Origin: Larix kaempferi
Lineage: Eukaryota; Streptophyta; Pinopsida; Pinales; Pinaceae
NCBI GenBank assembly: GCA_027924585.1
Contig: BSBM01000597.1
Coordinates: forward strand, 2,460,001-2,524,000
DNA: 64,000 nt
Reading direction: 5' to 3'
A model generated the notes under the pieces. It did no database searches, had not been told where the DNA came from, and saw only the letters and a program-made list of their open reading frames with translations. Shown here one piece after another: positions 45,672 through 57,739 of this stretch; position 1 is the first letter of the stretch; each line of letters starts with the position of its first letter. A program made the position numbers and the translations under genes.

Positions 45672-47130
45672 TGATGCAGGAGCATACTACTCTCACCTAA
45701 AATTCTAAAGTTTGATCAGACCACGAGGTCTTGATGTTTGCCCAATGAGAGATTGGATTGTAAACTCATTGAAAAACCTATGTAAATATTTCTAGTTTCT
45801 GAGCGTAGAATTAGAAAGTTCTAGAAGTAGGATGAGGTGTCAGTTAGTATGGTGAATCATTTAGAACTAAGATAATTATCATTGTAACAGAATTGTGTGT
45901 TGGCAGAATTCAGGGATGGCTCAGGAAAACTAGGACTTAGTTGTAAGGGTATGGTAGTTTGTCTTAGTGAGCCATTCAAGAGGATAGAGTCGATGCTTTT
46001 ATATTTAGAAACAATTCCATATTCGTAGGAAGGAGTTAATGAGCAAGAGAATTTGTATTCTTAGGATATATTTGTAAGCCCGCGGGCCATAAGAGATGAG
46101 ATCAGAGGCACAGGTCGAGTGGCAGGAGAAAGAAGCCAGGGATGTGTGCCCATATGATGTATTAGGCCAAGTATTTTGAACATCTGGATTTCATTAATGA
46201 ATAAGCATGTTTATATGCTTTTGGTTTGTGAATATTCCTGTCTGTGTTAATATTGGAATGAGTATCTCTGCTTGAGCGAATTTGTGAATTGACTATGCAT
46301 GTGTATTATTATGGAAATATATATATTAATGCTGGAATGGGAATTTCCAGTATCTAGTAGCTACAGGGACTTGCAATTCCTATTAAGAAGATCAGAAACT
46401 CTTGAAAGAATCAAACTGGGGGTTTGATTGTAAGAGGTGAAGCTGATAGCTTGGATGCTAAACAATTTCTATGTGTGCTAAGATAATATTGGGAGCGAAA
46501 ATCAAGTGGTGGTTTGATGGCATAGATGTCAAATCGGTTATTCTGTGACATGGATTGAATATCTCTGTTTTTTAAATGCAGAGTTAAACTATGTCGAAGA
46601 TATTGAGTTGCAGAGTAATTTTGTGAAAGAATTGCTCTGTGTGAGCAGTCTTGGCAAGTCCTTTTATTCTTGAATGTGCTGACCAAGGATTGGTTATTTG
46701 AATGAGATTTTTTTTTTATGTTATGAATTATTTGTGCAGAAATCGTGTAAAATGAAATTGTGACCAGATGTATGAAATATGAGGGTCTCATTAATAAAAA
46801 ACATTGAAGTGGTAACCTACGTTGAAGATATGTAAGATTCATAAAAGTATGAAGATCTATTGTGTAATGCATGATGGATTGTAGAAACTACGAATTCAAC
46901 CTGTAAGTTGATCTTGCACAAATTCGTTGATAATAAGAAGAAGGAAGCTTTGAAAGAAGGATCTGGCAGTACTTCAAGAACGTCTGTGAGGTGAAACTGA
47001 AAGGAAAAGAACAAGACCTGATATGAAGGTACAGGAACATTGTTGTTCTGCACCCACAGATTGAGAAGGTTTTAGAGGTTAATCTTAGTGTTGGTGGCAT
47101 TAACATCCTAACGGCATTTAGGGTGCATCA
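45672..47130 (+). repeat. 5' LTR of element V
   Basis: 1459 bp, pairing with 49414-50878. Copies differ by scattered substitutions and small indels. Frames inside the LTR are not supported as genes. Confidence 0.9.
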
Positions 47131-47132
47131 AT

Positions 47133-47144
47133 TGGTATCATAGC
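47133..47144 (+). other. Primer-binding site of element V
   Basis: TGGTATCATAGC, one mismatch to the initiator-Met consensus, two bases after the LTR. Confidence 0.8.
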
Positions 47145-47818
47145 AAGAACGCTCTTTGGAGTGAGGTTAATTTCTCTTTTGAATTTGAGTTGCAGGTATT
47201 GTTACAATAAATTAAGAACATAGTAACTGGAAGAGAAGATGCAGATCAGAGGTAAAACAAGCAAACAGATCAAATAATCAAAACAGATCAGAGCTAGAAA
47301 CAATCAAGGTTTTTGGATATGAGATTCAAAGCATGGAGTAGGATCAGACTTAGCAATATGATTAAGGTAAATTTAATTTTGTCTTCTAATTCATATTGAA
47401 TTTAAAGATTGATAATTGCATAGATGAAGCTCTGAAGGGAATAGTGAAAGTTCATAAAAATGAATTCTACTTTGAAAGAAAAGTAAAATAAATCTGGAAG
47501 AGAATGTTTTGGGGTGTTAATGGAACATTGAAGGACTGCAATAGTAGAACAAGCACAAGAAGAGTGCATTAGCAATGCATGTTCATTAGAGATTTGAACA
47601 GTGACGTAATGGTATTTTTGTTTTCAGTTAATTTGTAAATGATTACTGATTACAAGTAGCAACAGTGAAGTGTTTACGACAGGGTGACTGTAACCAAAGA
47701 TAGAGAAAGTTCTTGAAGGAAGTTGACAAAGAACCTTGCAGCAGAGAAGGAGGACAAACAAAGTTCTCAAAGAGTAGGTGAGTTGAATGCAGAATCCAAG
47801 TGAGCAAAGAATGGTCAA

Positions 47819-49236
47819 GTGAAGATTCCAAGGGAAGGAATCAACATAAATACCAAGAGAAGACTAGGCATGGAAAATCTTAGTAAGGTATTTGTTAACA
47901 TGCCAATAAGGAAGGCTTGTTATGGAGGCTTGATTGCAGCTCACAATGAGAAAGAGAAAGCTCATAAAGGAATGAGAAGAATGACTACTGATGGTCATGA
48001 TAAAGGTTCAGAGGTAAGCCATAAGAAATCAAATTATGAATTTGATAGAGAAATAGCTAAGATTAGAATACAGCTTGATGTATTGATGAGACTGCTACAA
48101 GAGAGAGAAGAAGATCATGGTTACAAATGGACTCTACAGAGGAGAGTGAAGTGGAATTTATTGCAGGTGAAACTGAGACAGAGATTAAATGCTCAGTTGA
48201 GGATAAAAGATCTCAGAGGAGTTGAGCTACAGCAAAGGAACATTGCTGAAGATGAAATTATTTGTGAACAAGAGAAAGGACAAATCCTTGGGGAGAGTGA
48301 CGAAGATGATGAATGGAGATCCACAAAATATCTTTTGAACTATTTGGACAGTTCAAATCAACATAAGAACTTGATTTCTGAAACATCAAATGAGGCCATG
48401 AAGCCTTATGATTTTAAAACTAACAAAGTGTGTGATTTTGCAGGTCTTGATGAAGATGAACAACCATCCAATGTTGTCATAAAGATGAAAGAAGGTGAAG
48501 GAATGTCTCTTCAAGGTATTGGAGAAGGGCATCCCCAGAGTCTTATGTTAAAGGAGGAACAATTACTGAATATTGCTGCAAAAGGTAAAGAAACATGTTT
48601 TTTATGAGCATGAGGGCAGAACAAGATCAACATCTTTTTGGAGAAAATGGGACAACTGTGTCTCATATTAGAGAACCTGTTATTGATAAGAACATGAAAA
48701 ATTTGGATTTCATAAGTAGCCAAAAAGACGATAACATACCATCATTGACGATCATTGGAAAGGAATGCAGACAGTATGAGGAGTGCATTAAAGAGGAGGA
48801 TGGAATAGATTTGTCTCATATTAAAGAGAAGCCTATCATAGAAATGAACAATGCAAACTTAGCTACTAGAGTTAGTCAAAAGAATGGTGGAGGACAGTTA
48901 CTAAAGGTTGTTACGAAAGAAGAAAGAGATGAAAAAGACAGTGATCAACATTGTGATGAAGTGCTTGAGAGGTGTCAAAGGGAAATTGAGTTGCTGGAAT
49001 ATTTGGTAGAGGAATATGAGTATGGAAGTGAGATTACAGTTAGTGATAGAGAGTGTTCACAAATACCAGATAGCAGAGGAGTGTTTCAAACTTTGGGAGA
49101 GACAAAAACATATGCTATTTTTCGAACTCATGATATTTTTGCTGGTACAAGGGAAGGAGAGGATGAACATGATACTGCAATCAAGGAGTTAGAGTACAAA
49201 TTATTTCTTGGAATTAAAGTGGAAGTTCAGGAGTAG
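47819..49236 (+). pseudogene. Acidic ORF of element V, split by one frameshift
   Basis: Two plus-strand frames overlap at 48595-48607 (262 codons, then 213 codons). The shift falls at a T-run (gaaacatgttttttatg), suggesting a single original ORF of about 470 codons. Past the stop at 49234-49236 the frame is again mostly open toward the 3' LTR. The first part is basic with a Leu/Arg/Gln-rich segment (RIQLDVLMRLLQEREED) that could be a coiled coil. The remainder is strongly acidic, with recurring SHI(R/K)E and (V/I)IDKN/IIEMN-like motifs. There is no zinc knuckle and no enzyme motif. It resembles no family I can name. It may be an accessory or gag-replacement protein of a non-autonomous element. 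Confidence 0.5.
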
Positions 49237-49413
49237 CAAATAAACATTGAAGAAGGAAATGTCTCCAAAGACATTAAGGATGAAGGAGTGGCAAAAATAA
49301 ATAGCTAGCAACTTAAAGGTGAATTTACGGAGTTGGAGCAAAGAGAAGATCTCATGCAACTTGATATTGCTGAGATGAAAGAAATCAGATCTGAAAATTC
49401 TACTTTGGGATTC

Positions 49414-50878
49414 TGATGCAGAAGCATCCTACTCTCGCCTAAAATTCTAAAGTTTGATCAGACCATGAGGTCTTGATGTTTTACCAATGAGAGATTCAAT
49501 TGTAAACTCATGGAAAAACCTATGTAAATATTTCTAGTTTCCAAGCATAGAATTAGAAATTTCTAGAAGTAGGATGAGCTGTCAGCTAGTATGGTGAATC
49601 ATTTAGAACTAATATACTTATCACTGTAACCGAATTGTGTGTTGGAAGAATTCAAGGATGGCTCAGGAAAACTAGGACTTAGTTGTAAGGGTATGGTAGT
49701 TTTTTTTAGTGAGCCATTCAAGAGGATAGAGTCGACACTTTTATATTTAGAAATGGTTCCATATTTGTAGGAAGTAGTTAATGACCAAGAGAATTTGTAT
49801 TCTTAGAATATATTTATAAGCCCATAGTCCATAAGAGATGAGAGCAGAGGCATAGGTCGAGTGGCAGGAGAAAGAAGCTGGGGCTATGTGTGCCCATATG
49901 ATGTATTAGGCCAAGTATTTTCAACATCTGGATTTGATTAATGAATAAGCATGTTTATATGCTTTGGGTTTTTGAATATTCCTGTGTGTGTTAATATTGG
50001 AATGAGTATCTCAGCTTGCGCGAATTTGTGAATTGACTGTGCATGTGTATTATTATGGAACTATATATATAAATGCTGGAATGGGAATTTCCAGTATCTA
50101 GTAGCTATATGGACTTGCAATTCCTGTTAATAAGATTAGAAACTCTTGAAAGAATCAAACTGGGGGTTCGATTGTAAAAGGTGAATTTGATAGCTTGGAC
50201 GCTAAACGATTTCTTTGTGTGCTAAGATAATATTGGGAAGGGAAATCAAGCAGTGGTTTGATGGCATAGATGTCAAATCGGTTATTTTGTGACATGGATT
50301 GAATATCTCTGTTTTTTAAATTCAGATTTAAACTATATCGAACATATTGAGTTGTAGACTAATTTTGTGAAAGAATTTCTCTACGTGAGCAGTCTTGGCA
50401 AGTCATTTTATTCTTGAATGTGCTGACCAAGGCGTGGTTATTTGAATGAGATCTAGGTTTTTTTTATGATATGAATTATTTGTGTAGAAATTGTGTAAAA
50501 ATAAATTCTGACCAGATGTATGAAATATGAGGGTCTCATTAATAAAAACCGTTGAAGTTGTAACCCGCGTTGAAGATAAGGAAGATTCATCAAAGTCTGA
50601 TGATATATTGTGTAATGCATGATGGATGGTAGAAACTACGAATTCAACCTGTAAGTTGATCTTCCACAAATTCGTTTATAATAAGAAGAAGGAAGCTTTG
50701 AAAGAAGGATCTGGTAGTACTTCAAGAACGTCTATGAGGTGAAACTGAAAGGAAAAGCACAAGACCTGATATGAAACTACAGGAACATTGTTGTTCTGCA
50801 CCCACAGACTGAGAAGGTTTTAGAGGTTAATCTTAGTGCTAGTGGCATTAAAAACCTAACTGCATTTAGGTTGCATCA
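49414..50878 (+). repeat. 3' LTR of element V
   Basis: 1465 bp, pairing with 45672-47130. Only a weak purine stretch (TTTGGGATTC) precedes it. Confidence 0.9.
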
Positions 50879-50993
50879 CCCATGATCAAATAAACAACTA
50901 TTTTCATGCTAAATGCCAGATATAAGGTATCCACTATTGAGCAAAAGAAAAATAATTTGTATTGGGAAACAAAGGAAGAAAATATCTACTTAC

Positions 50994-51278
50994 CGGGTAC
51001 TCCAGAAACTTCTTAAAATCGGGCAGGAAACCACGCAGAATGTGCATTAACTTGGCCCGCTCATCGGGTAAGGCTTCAGGGCCTGTCAAGATCGATTCCA
51101 CCATTGACAAAAGCTGTCTGTAAGAAACCATGTTCACTACCCTAAACCCAGGTCCTCCAGAGTACAAACAGCGAGAGGACGCCGCTTGCTTGCAGGTGCC
51201 GCAAAGTCTATGGATGTGATTCAAACCCCCGACGGTCTGAAGTGTTGATGTTAGTTCTTGAAGTTTCCCTACTTTCCT
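50994..51278 (-). CDS. Candidate exon, 95 codons, same gene as 40860-41475 (inferred)
   Basis: Minus-strand frame bounded by acceptor TTGTTAG (an in-frame TAG marks the upstream edge) and consensus donor GTAAGT (50993-50988), phase 0 at both ends. It encodes RKVGKLQELTSTLQTVGGLN, then HRLCGTCKQAASSRC, then LYSGGPGFRVVNMVSYRQLL and ends DERAKLMHILRGFLPDFKKF + LEYP. Regular amphipathic helices and Cys pairs make a folded, conserved domain likely. I recognise no family. The next exon on this strand with similar splice sites is at 41475, giving an interval of about 9.5 kb that contains element V and probably one undetected exon. Confidence 0.5.
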
Positions 51279-53780
51279 CTAACAAGTATTGCAATTGAGA
51301 GAAGCCAAAACCAAATGCAACAGTGGGAAAATGTGTTTCCTTCTCTTAAACCCTTTACAGAACATTTGAACCAAGTACTACCTTAAATGTCAAATTTCAT
51401 GCCTTTATGAGTGAAATATGTTTCCAATAATTTTAATTTCTTTTAAAGACAGTTTTTAAATGTGTTTTTTTCAAAGGTGTCAAGTCCACGCAGACATGAA
51501 CATGCCATATAAAGTCCACATGGACATTGACATAGCATATGATACTGTTTCTTAACCTATCACCTAACATTTCGTAAAATTAAGTGTTTCATTTTAATAC
51601 TCATAATTAGTTTAGCATGTTACTTGCGAGATTAAAATTTAAGTAGATCGCATAATCAATGAAGTTATATTCAATTTTCAATCAAATATTGGAGACACAA
51701 CTCTCATAATTGTCCAAATGAACTGACATCTTTCCAAATTGATACAAAGAGCTCACAAGGAAGCAAAAAGCTTCAAGTAAAAAGAATTTTTCCATGGTTT
51801 AAGGATCCTAAATCTCCTAGCAATGCGATATTGGCAAACAAAGTTGTTGACCTGAACAATAAGTCACTAATTGTGAGTGGAGGGGCATTCATTAGATATA
51901 TTATTCACTTAGTGGAATTAATAATTGTAAACAACATGTGATTGAAATCAATGGAAAAATGGTGAGTCGCATTTAGCATGAAACAATGGGCCTTTAACTT
52001 GAATTGTGCCTTCATAGTGTTCCCACATATTATGGCTCTCGGTGACAGATTAGTATTTATTCTCCACAATATAACATTCGGCTATGAAGGTAGGATTTAT
52101 TGGGAAGGAAATCGACAAATTATTGTATTTATGTGGATTTTCTTTGTCTTCTAGCATGTTCTCCCTTGTGTTTTGATTCTCTTAGACAATAAGAACCTTG
52201 CGAGTGATTTATGATTCATTATATGAGGTTTAGTGTTTGTTCATTTGACCAAAATAAAAATTTAAATGTTTTTGGAAGATGGAATTTTATGGATCCCATG
52301 AAAAGTCAGGGTTAGGTGTTGGTGTGATTATCGAGAGGCACTTGCAACCAAACTTGATTTGCAAAACTATGGTGAAGGTATTAGAGTTGGCTCTCATACC
52401 TGTGAGTAGCATTTGTCGAAAAATCTCCAACGCCTCTTCACCATGCTATTTTGTACATGTCTTGCAATCATGGATGTCCAGGAGAACATAGGGGAATTGT
52501 ATGAAAGAGACTCCAAGGCTTCTTTCGTAAATATCCAGCAATCAATTTTAACAAAGTTTAGCACCTAAAGTTTGGGAATTTTTTTTTTTGAATTTAGTAT
52601 AATGGTGTTTTTATCCAGATTACATTTCAATGTTGGTATGGAAGCTTTATGGATTATTATAATTTGTGCTTTATATTAATATGTTTTACCTTCTCGAACA
52701 CCTTAGGACACTTAATAATAATTCACATGCCACTTTCCATCAACTATTCAATAACGTAAACATCAATGCCCAGTGTATGTGTAGCAACTACTATAATTCC
52801 ACCACTATAATGGTTCATTGAACAATGCAAATACATAAACAAGGTGGAGGCTATAGATGGACATCACCCATGATCCATAGAGGAAAATGTTATGGCATAA
52901 GACTGTGTATTTTGACTTTGGATCATGGCCTGGACTATGAGAACCATCTTTAGATTGAAATCCTCAACAATGATGATGAGGATGAGGATCATGATCATGA
53001 TGACGATGAGAACGATGATGATGACAAGGATGGTGATAAAAAGGATGAGAATGATGATGAAAATGACGAGGATGATGATGGAAAATGTTGCATGCACTCA
53101 CTTTGCAGCATTGATGCCAAGCATAGTACTAAAGTGGAGATACAATAGAATGACAAAAATGATAGTGACGGAGATGATCGAGGCATAGCCCACAAACCTT
53201 CAATCTTTATCACACCAAAGTCATGCACATGAGTGACACATCTAACTATGCACCTAGATCATGCACATAAGTGACATATCTAAATTGCAGAAGTGACACA
53301 CAAGAGACACACTTAAGCCATGAACTTAAGGACCAAACATAAGAGATGTACTTAATTCACATAGATTAGTTGTGTAAAAAAGAGATGTCTATGTCAATCA
53401 CTAAGAGACAAAATTGTGTGTCTATTATATCATTAGAAATATTTAAAAGAAAATTAAATGATGGAAACATATATTATCTAAAGCATAGGTGCCTAGTCAC
53501 AAATTTTAATCCCTAAAATCAAACGTCCTCATGCCCAACCCAACTAATCATGATTATATATTTGACACTATGAAAGCTATTAGTAAATCATTAGAAGGAA
53601 AAAACATGTGTATTTATATAATTGGAAACTTTTTAAGAGTACTAAATGGTGGAAAACACATTGCCACATTACCATCCCATTTTTTTTGTTGATTGCGCCC
53701 AGAGGCGCTCTACAGCCCAGTATGAGGGAGATCTCATCAGTCGAGTGTTTGTCGATATTGTCGGCCATTAATAAAATGTA
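51279..53780. other. Spacer, no gene assigned
   Basis: AT-rich, with a GAT-rich simple repeat listed separately. A plus-strand frame at 52279-52491 has no recognisable domain. From 53690 on it is the left half of the tandem repeat into which element IV inserted. Confidence 0.5.
52966..53084. repeat. GATGAT/GATGAG simple repeat
   Basis: Imperfect trinucleotide repeat. Frames through it give only Met/Arg or Asp/Glu runs and are not supported as genes. Confidence 0.85.
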
Positions 53781-53785
53781 ATAGT

Positions 53786-54560
53786 TGTGAAAATCCTCAC
53801 AACAGATCTAGGAGATGATGTATACCTCACAAGAGTAATTATGATTAAGCAAGAAAATATAAGAAGATTGGTCAATGCAGTATAATGAGCAACAAAATAA
53901 TAATACAGTAGAACTCGGATAGAAGCAAAAGTACTTCACACACACTAATTAATTAATCACAATATGGACAAATAAATACTACAATGCATGAGGATTCAAA
54001 TGCCTAAGGTGGCAATTCTAATTAGCCTTCATGGAGTGATCAAAAGATCACTGGAGTGTCATCAGAGCACAACTAGAAGTCTATCCCATCATCAGTGGAG
54101 TCATCAATGCTCAACTGTCAACCATCAGTGAAATTGAGTCTAACTAAGTGTAACTGACACTAACTAAATGAAGGAGGCTCAGTGGAGGGCGCATGAGGAG
54201 CTAATTAGAGTCAGAATGAGCAATCTAGTCACACTGGAGGTCCATCAAAGTGGTAAGGTCAGTTAAGAGTGAGTTAAGCCTAAAATCAAGGAGAGAACTG
54301 AAGATAACTGAATGGTAGGTAAGGAAGGGCACCTTTCTCATGCAGTAGGTGAAAGGAGGGTGAACTAAGCTCTAGGAGGGATGAAACTCAGTGGAAAGAA
54401 GCTCTGGATGCTAGCTAACTGAGGTCTAGGTGCTGGGACTGATGACTGGGATGCATGCAAACCCTAAATAATGCATGCAAACCCTAAAAGTGCATGCATG
54501 AATGAAAATGCAAATAATGAAAATGCTGCTAGGACTAGGATGGAGTATAGGATCCTAACT
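53786..54560 (-). repeat. 3' LTR (element sense) of element IV
   Basis: 775 bp. Its outer TG is mutated at one base next to the purine tract (minus strand GGGGGGGAG then TTAGG). Confidence 0.9.
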
Positions 54561-54978
54561 CCCCCCCTTAATCCATCCTGGGCCCTAGTAACTAAGACCA
54601 AACGTCACCCAATACAATGAATAATAACATTCAATAAACCGAGGAAATGGGGAAAACCTCATGGGAAAAATACCCCCCCTCAAAATAGACTATAAGGCAC
54701 ATACAAAAATAAATGCTCCAAACTCAAGCAGGTGTGATGCTTGGTCATATGTCTGGAGGTATCTTCTTCTTGGAAAGAAGTGGATCATGCTCAGAAATCA
54801 TGTGCGTGTACTTGCTCTTCAGATCGAATGTGATGAGAACAAATCCAAAAGTATGAGGATGATCCTTGAACCTGTGATTCGAATCAGCTGAGGTAGGATC
54901 AAATCTATGAATGTGCAGATAGTCTTTTGTCTTATTCTTCGAACCATCGTGGGTGAGATTATGCCAAAAAGAACCATC

Positions 54979-55962
54979 TCATGACTGCTTGAAATCCAAA
55001 TCAGATTTAACAGTTGAAGAATAGTTTCTTGATATCTCCTTTGAACCAGCATGAGTGAGGTCAAAACTATCATATGTATGAGAAATTATCCCAAGTAGTG
55101 ATTGATTAGAATCCAAATTAGATCCAAGACTTGAATCATGGTTTCTTGAGATCTCCTTTGAACCATAAGAGGTGAGATCAAAACCAGTAAATGCATGAGA
55201 AGTTATCCCAAGCAAATGGCAATGGTTTCTTGAGATCTCCTTTGAACCAGTAGGGGTGAGATCAAAACCATGATGTGTATGAGAAATTATCCCAAGTGAA
55301 TGGAAATGGCCATATTCTTCAGTAACCTTATGAAAGCATGGAATAATGATCATATAGTAGTAAATAAGAGGTGATTGCTTGAGGAGAGCGAATGCATTAC
55401 CTCCAATAGCTGATTTGACCTCCGAAACATTCAATAGATCTTGATGCAGACCAACAGACTCTGGTGCAAGAGAGGATTTAGGACCTTCTGCAATATCTAG
55501 AGTGTGAGCTGGCACAAAAAGAGAACAAATTTGGAGCATGAGTGTAGAATCTGCAAGTTCTTCTTCTTTGTGGACAACTTCAATATGAGATGTGTTTGAT
55601 AATGGTTCATGATCAATGAGATCATCAAGGAGGGCGAATGCATAACTTTTCTTGCTCTTGAAGGGGTTTGGACCAAATCCTTCATTCTGTTTGTCGAATC
55701 TTTCATCCAGATGGGCCCATAGCTCTTTTGGAGTTTCAACATCATTAATGATTTGGTACATTATGTAATCAGGCATAGCAAGCATCATCCTTCCAAAGGG
55801 TTGGTCACCTTTATTCAACCAATCAATCTTCTCTTCAAAGGATTCGAACTCTCTTTCAAAATAATAATCAAAGAGATCATGGCTCTTCAAATATGCTATC
55901 ATTTTTGGTTTCCATTCATCATAGTTGAATGAAGAAAGAGGAGGGATTTCTTCTGAACACAT
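54979..55962 (-). CDS. Gag-like protein with C-terminal repeats, element IV
   Basis: Intact 327-codon frame from ATG 55962. Residues 10-95 resemble a Copia-type capsid region (FNYDEWKPKMIAYLKSHDLF; ETPKELWAHLDERFDKQNEG). The middle is acidic. The last third contains three imperfect repeats of about 30-40 residues, each with LGI(I/T)SH, FDLT and GSKEISRN. At DNA level the repeat core is tttcttgagatctcctttga. No CCHC knuckle is present. Further GSK-like pieces continue past the stop toward 54700 in the same style. The N-terminal region would be expected to assemble with capsids made by an autonomous relative; the function of the repeats is unknown. Confidence 0.7.
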   Translation of the reverse strand: MCSEEIPPLSSFNYDEWKPKMIAYLKSHDLFDYYFEREFESFEEKIDWLNKGDQPFGRMMLAMPDYIMYQIINDVETPKELWAHLDERFDKQNEGFGPNPFKSKKSYAFALLDDLIDHEPLSNTSHIEVVHKEEELADSTLMLQICSLFVPAHTLDIAEGPKSSLAPESVGLHQDLLNVSEVKSAIGGNAFALLKQSPLIYYYMIIIPCFHKVTEEYGHFHSLGIISHTHHGFDLTPTGSKEISRNHCHLLGITSHAFTGFDLTSYGSKEISRNHDSSLGSNLDSNQSLLGIISHTYDSFDLTHAGSKEISRNYSSTVKSDLDFKQS

Positions 55963-56114
55963 TGAAGCTATAGAAGACCTGCAGAAACAATAGAGAATAT
56001 CTGCAATTGCTACTGTTGCATAAATGCAGAAACTGCTGCAACTGTTGCACTCGAAATCTTGATAATAACCTGCAAAAAACTCTTAGGAATGGAGATAAAC
56101 AATACTCTCAACAT

Positions 56115-56126
56115 GCTCTGATACCA
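56115..56126 (-). other. Primer-binding site of element IV
   Basis: Minus-strand TGGTATCAGAGC, exact consensus, directly abutting the LTR. Confidence 0.88.
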
Positions 56127-56903
56127 TGTGAAAATCCTCACAACAGATCTAAGAGATGATGTATACCACACAAGAGTAATTATGATTAAGTAGGAAAATA
56201 GAAGAAGAGTGATCAATGCAGTATAATGAGCAACAGAATAATAATACAGTAGAACTTAGATAGAAGCAAAAATACTTCATACACACTAATTAATTAATCA
56301 CAATATGGACAAATAAATAGTACAATGCATGAGGATTCGAATGCGTAAGGTGGCAATTCAAATTAGCCTTCATGGAGTGATCAAAACATCACTGGAGTGT
56401 CATTGGAGCACAACTAGAAGTCTACCATCATCATTGGAGTCATCAATGCTCAAGTAATTGTCAACCATCAGTCAAACTGAGTCTAACTGAGTGTGGTAGG
56501 TGTAACTGAGTGTAACTGGCACTAACTGAATGAAGGGGGCTCAGTGGAGGGCACATGAGGAGCTAACTAGAGTAAAAATGAGCAGTCTAGTCCATTGGAG
56601 TGGTAAGTTCAGTTAAGAATGAGTTAAGCCTAAAATCAAGGAGAGAATTGAAGATAACTGAATGGTAGGTAAGGAAGGGTTCCTTTCTCATGTAGTAGGT
56701 GAAAAGAGGGTGCACTAAGCTCTAGGAGGGCTGAAACTCAGTGGAAAGAAGCTCTAGGGGCTAGCTAACTGAGGGCTAGGTGCTGGGACTGGTGATTGGG
56801 ATGCATGCAAATGCATGCAAACCCTAAAAGTGCGTGCATGACTGAAAATGCAAATAATGAAAATGCTGCTAGGACTAGGATGGAGTATAGGAATATCCTA
56901 ACA
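56127..56903 (-). repeat. 5' LTR (element sense) of element IV
   Basis: 777 bp, pairing with 53786-54560. Ends CCTAACA before ATAGT. Confidence 0.92.
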
Positions 56904-57062
56904 ATAGTAAAAAGTAAAAAGTAATAATATGAGGAATATCTTGTGAGTCGAGTGTTTGTCAATATTGTCACCCATTAATAAAATGTAATAATAAAAAGTA
57001 AAAAATAATAATATGAGGGAAATGTAATAATAAAAAGTAAAAAGTAATAATATGAGGGAGAT

Positions 57063-57739
57063 TTGATCCCTCTCGGTGCTTGATAGAGCCTAGGATTTGG
57101 ATCTAGGCTGGTGTACTCTAAATTGCAAAAAAAATTGTTGGACATTCTTCTCCATTTGATCCTCTAACACCCTTGAACACTTGGTATCCTCTTGTAAATG
57201 GAAAACCAATGGTAACTCACAATTCCTAGGAGTGGTCGAATAGAGCTCGCATGAGTCTCAATCACAAAGAGGATATTTGATGAAATAAGAGCATCATAAA
57301 TAATCCCTAAGGGATCCAAATACCTTTTCATGTTGGGCATGTGTTATTTTAGTTTCCATTGTCAAATTTTAGATTCTCAAGGCGTATTTTAGCTATTGGT
57401 GACTTTTTTCATCTTTCAAGGACACCCAAGATTATATATCTATAAGCAAATTTGAGATAGAAGGATTTCATGAATATAGCCACAATGTTGGAGTTGAGGG
57501 AATGCATATATATTTAGAATCTTTATTAATAAGAGCACTAGGTTGGGCACAATGAATATGACAGGACAATTAATAAGCTCACCCATAGTCCTTACAAGAA
57601 ACATTTTTTTTAACTTGGGGAGGGACATGCCAACTAATTATAACACTGAAATATATGACAACTATATAATCAAATAAGTTGATAAGGATAAAGAAAGTCT
57701 ACAAAATCAATAATTGCATAATAAGAATGATTGACACTA
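57063..57739. other. Spacer, no gene seen
   Basis: AT-rich, no recognisable domain or repeat. Confidence 0.5.

Larger units (their letters stand above)
45672..50878 (+). mobile_element. LTR retrotransposon V without recognisable pol (LARD-like)
   Basis: Two long direct repeats (45672-47130, 1459 bp; 49414-50878, 1465 bp) begin TGATGCAG and end GCATCA. An initiator-Met-type PBS with one mismatch (TGGTATCATAGC, 47133-47144) follows the left copy. The putative target duplication is imperfect (CCCCT 45667-45671, CCCAT 50879-50883). The 2.28-kb interior has no gag knuckle, protease, integrase or RT motif, only an unfamiliar acidic ORF. Long LTRs with a non-pol interior match the large retrotransposon derivative class. 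On the exon model above it sits in an intron, opposite in orientation to the gene. Confidence 0.88.
53786..56903 (-). mobile_element. Gag-only LTR retrotransposon IV (TR-GAG-like)
   Basis: LTRs at 53786-54560 and 56127-56903 with exact duplication ATAGT (53781-53785 and 56904-56908). On the minus strand are a consensus PBS, one gag-like ORF and a G-rich purine tract. The interior is only about 1.57 kb and has no protease, integrase or RT. This is the structure of TR-GAG elements. LTR phrases resembling Copia II (ctaactgagtgtaactg, ggctcagtggagggcgcatg, paired atgcatgca motifs) suggest mobilisation by a Copia of that group (inference). Confidence 0.92.
53690..57062. repeat. Short tandem repeat locus split by element IV
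   Basis: tcgagtgtttgtcgatattg ... cattaataaaatgtaat lies directly before the left LTR and recurs at 56947-56990 after the right LTR. Several shorter units (taataataaaaagtaaaaag, atgagggaga) follow up to 57062. The element therefore inserted inside a pre-existing tandem repeat. Confidence 0.8.

Noticed and set aside
46411-47106. Minus-strand frames of 72-153 codons
   Set aside because: They lie inside the left LTR of element V and are degraded in the right LTR.
52925-53228. Met/Arg-rich and Ser/Phe-rich frames
   Set aside because: Products of a GAT simple repeat in different frames.
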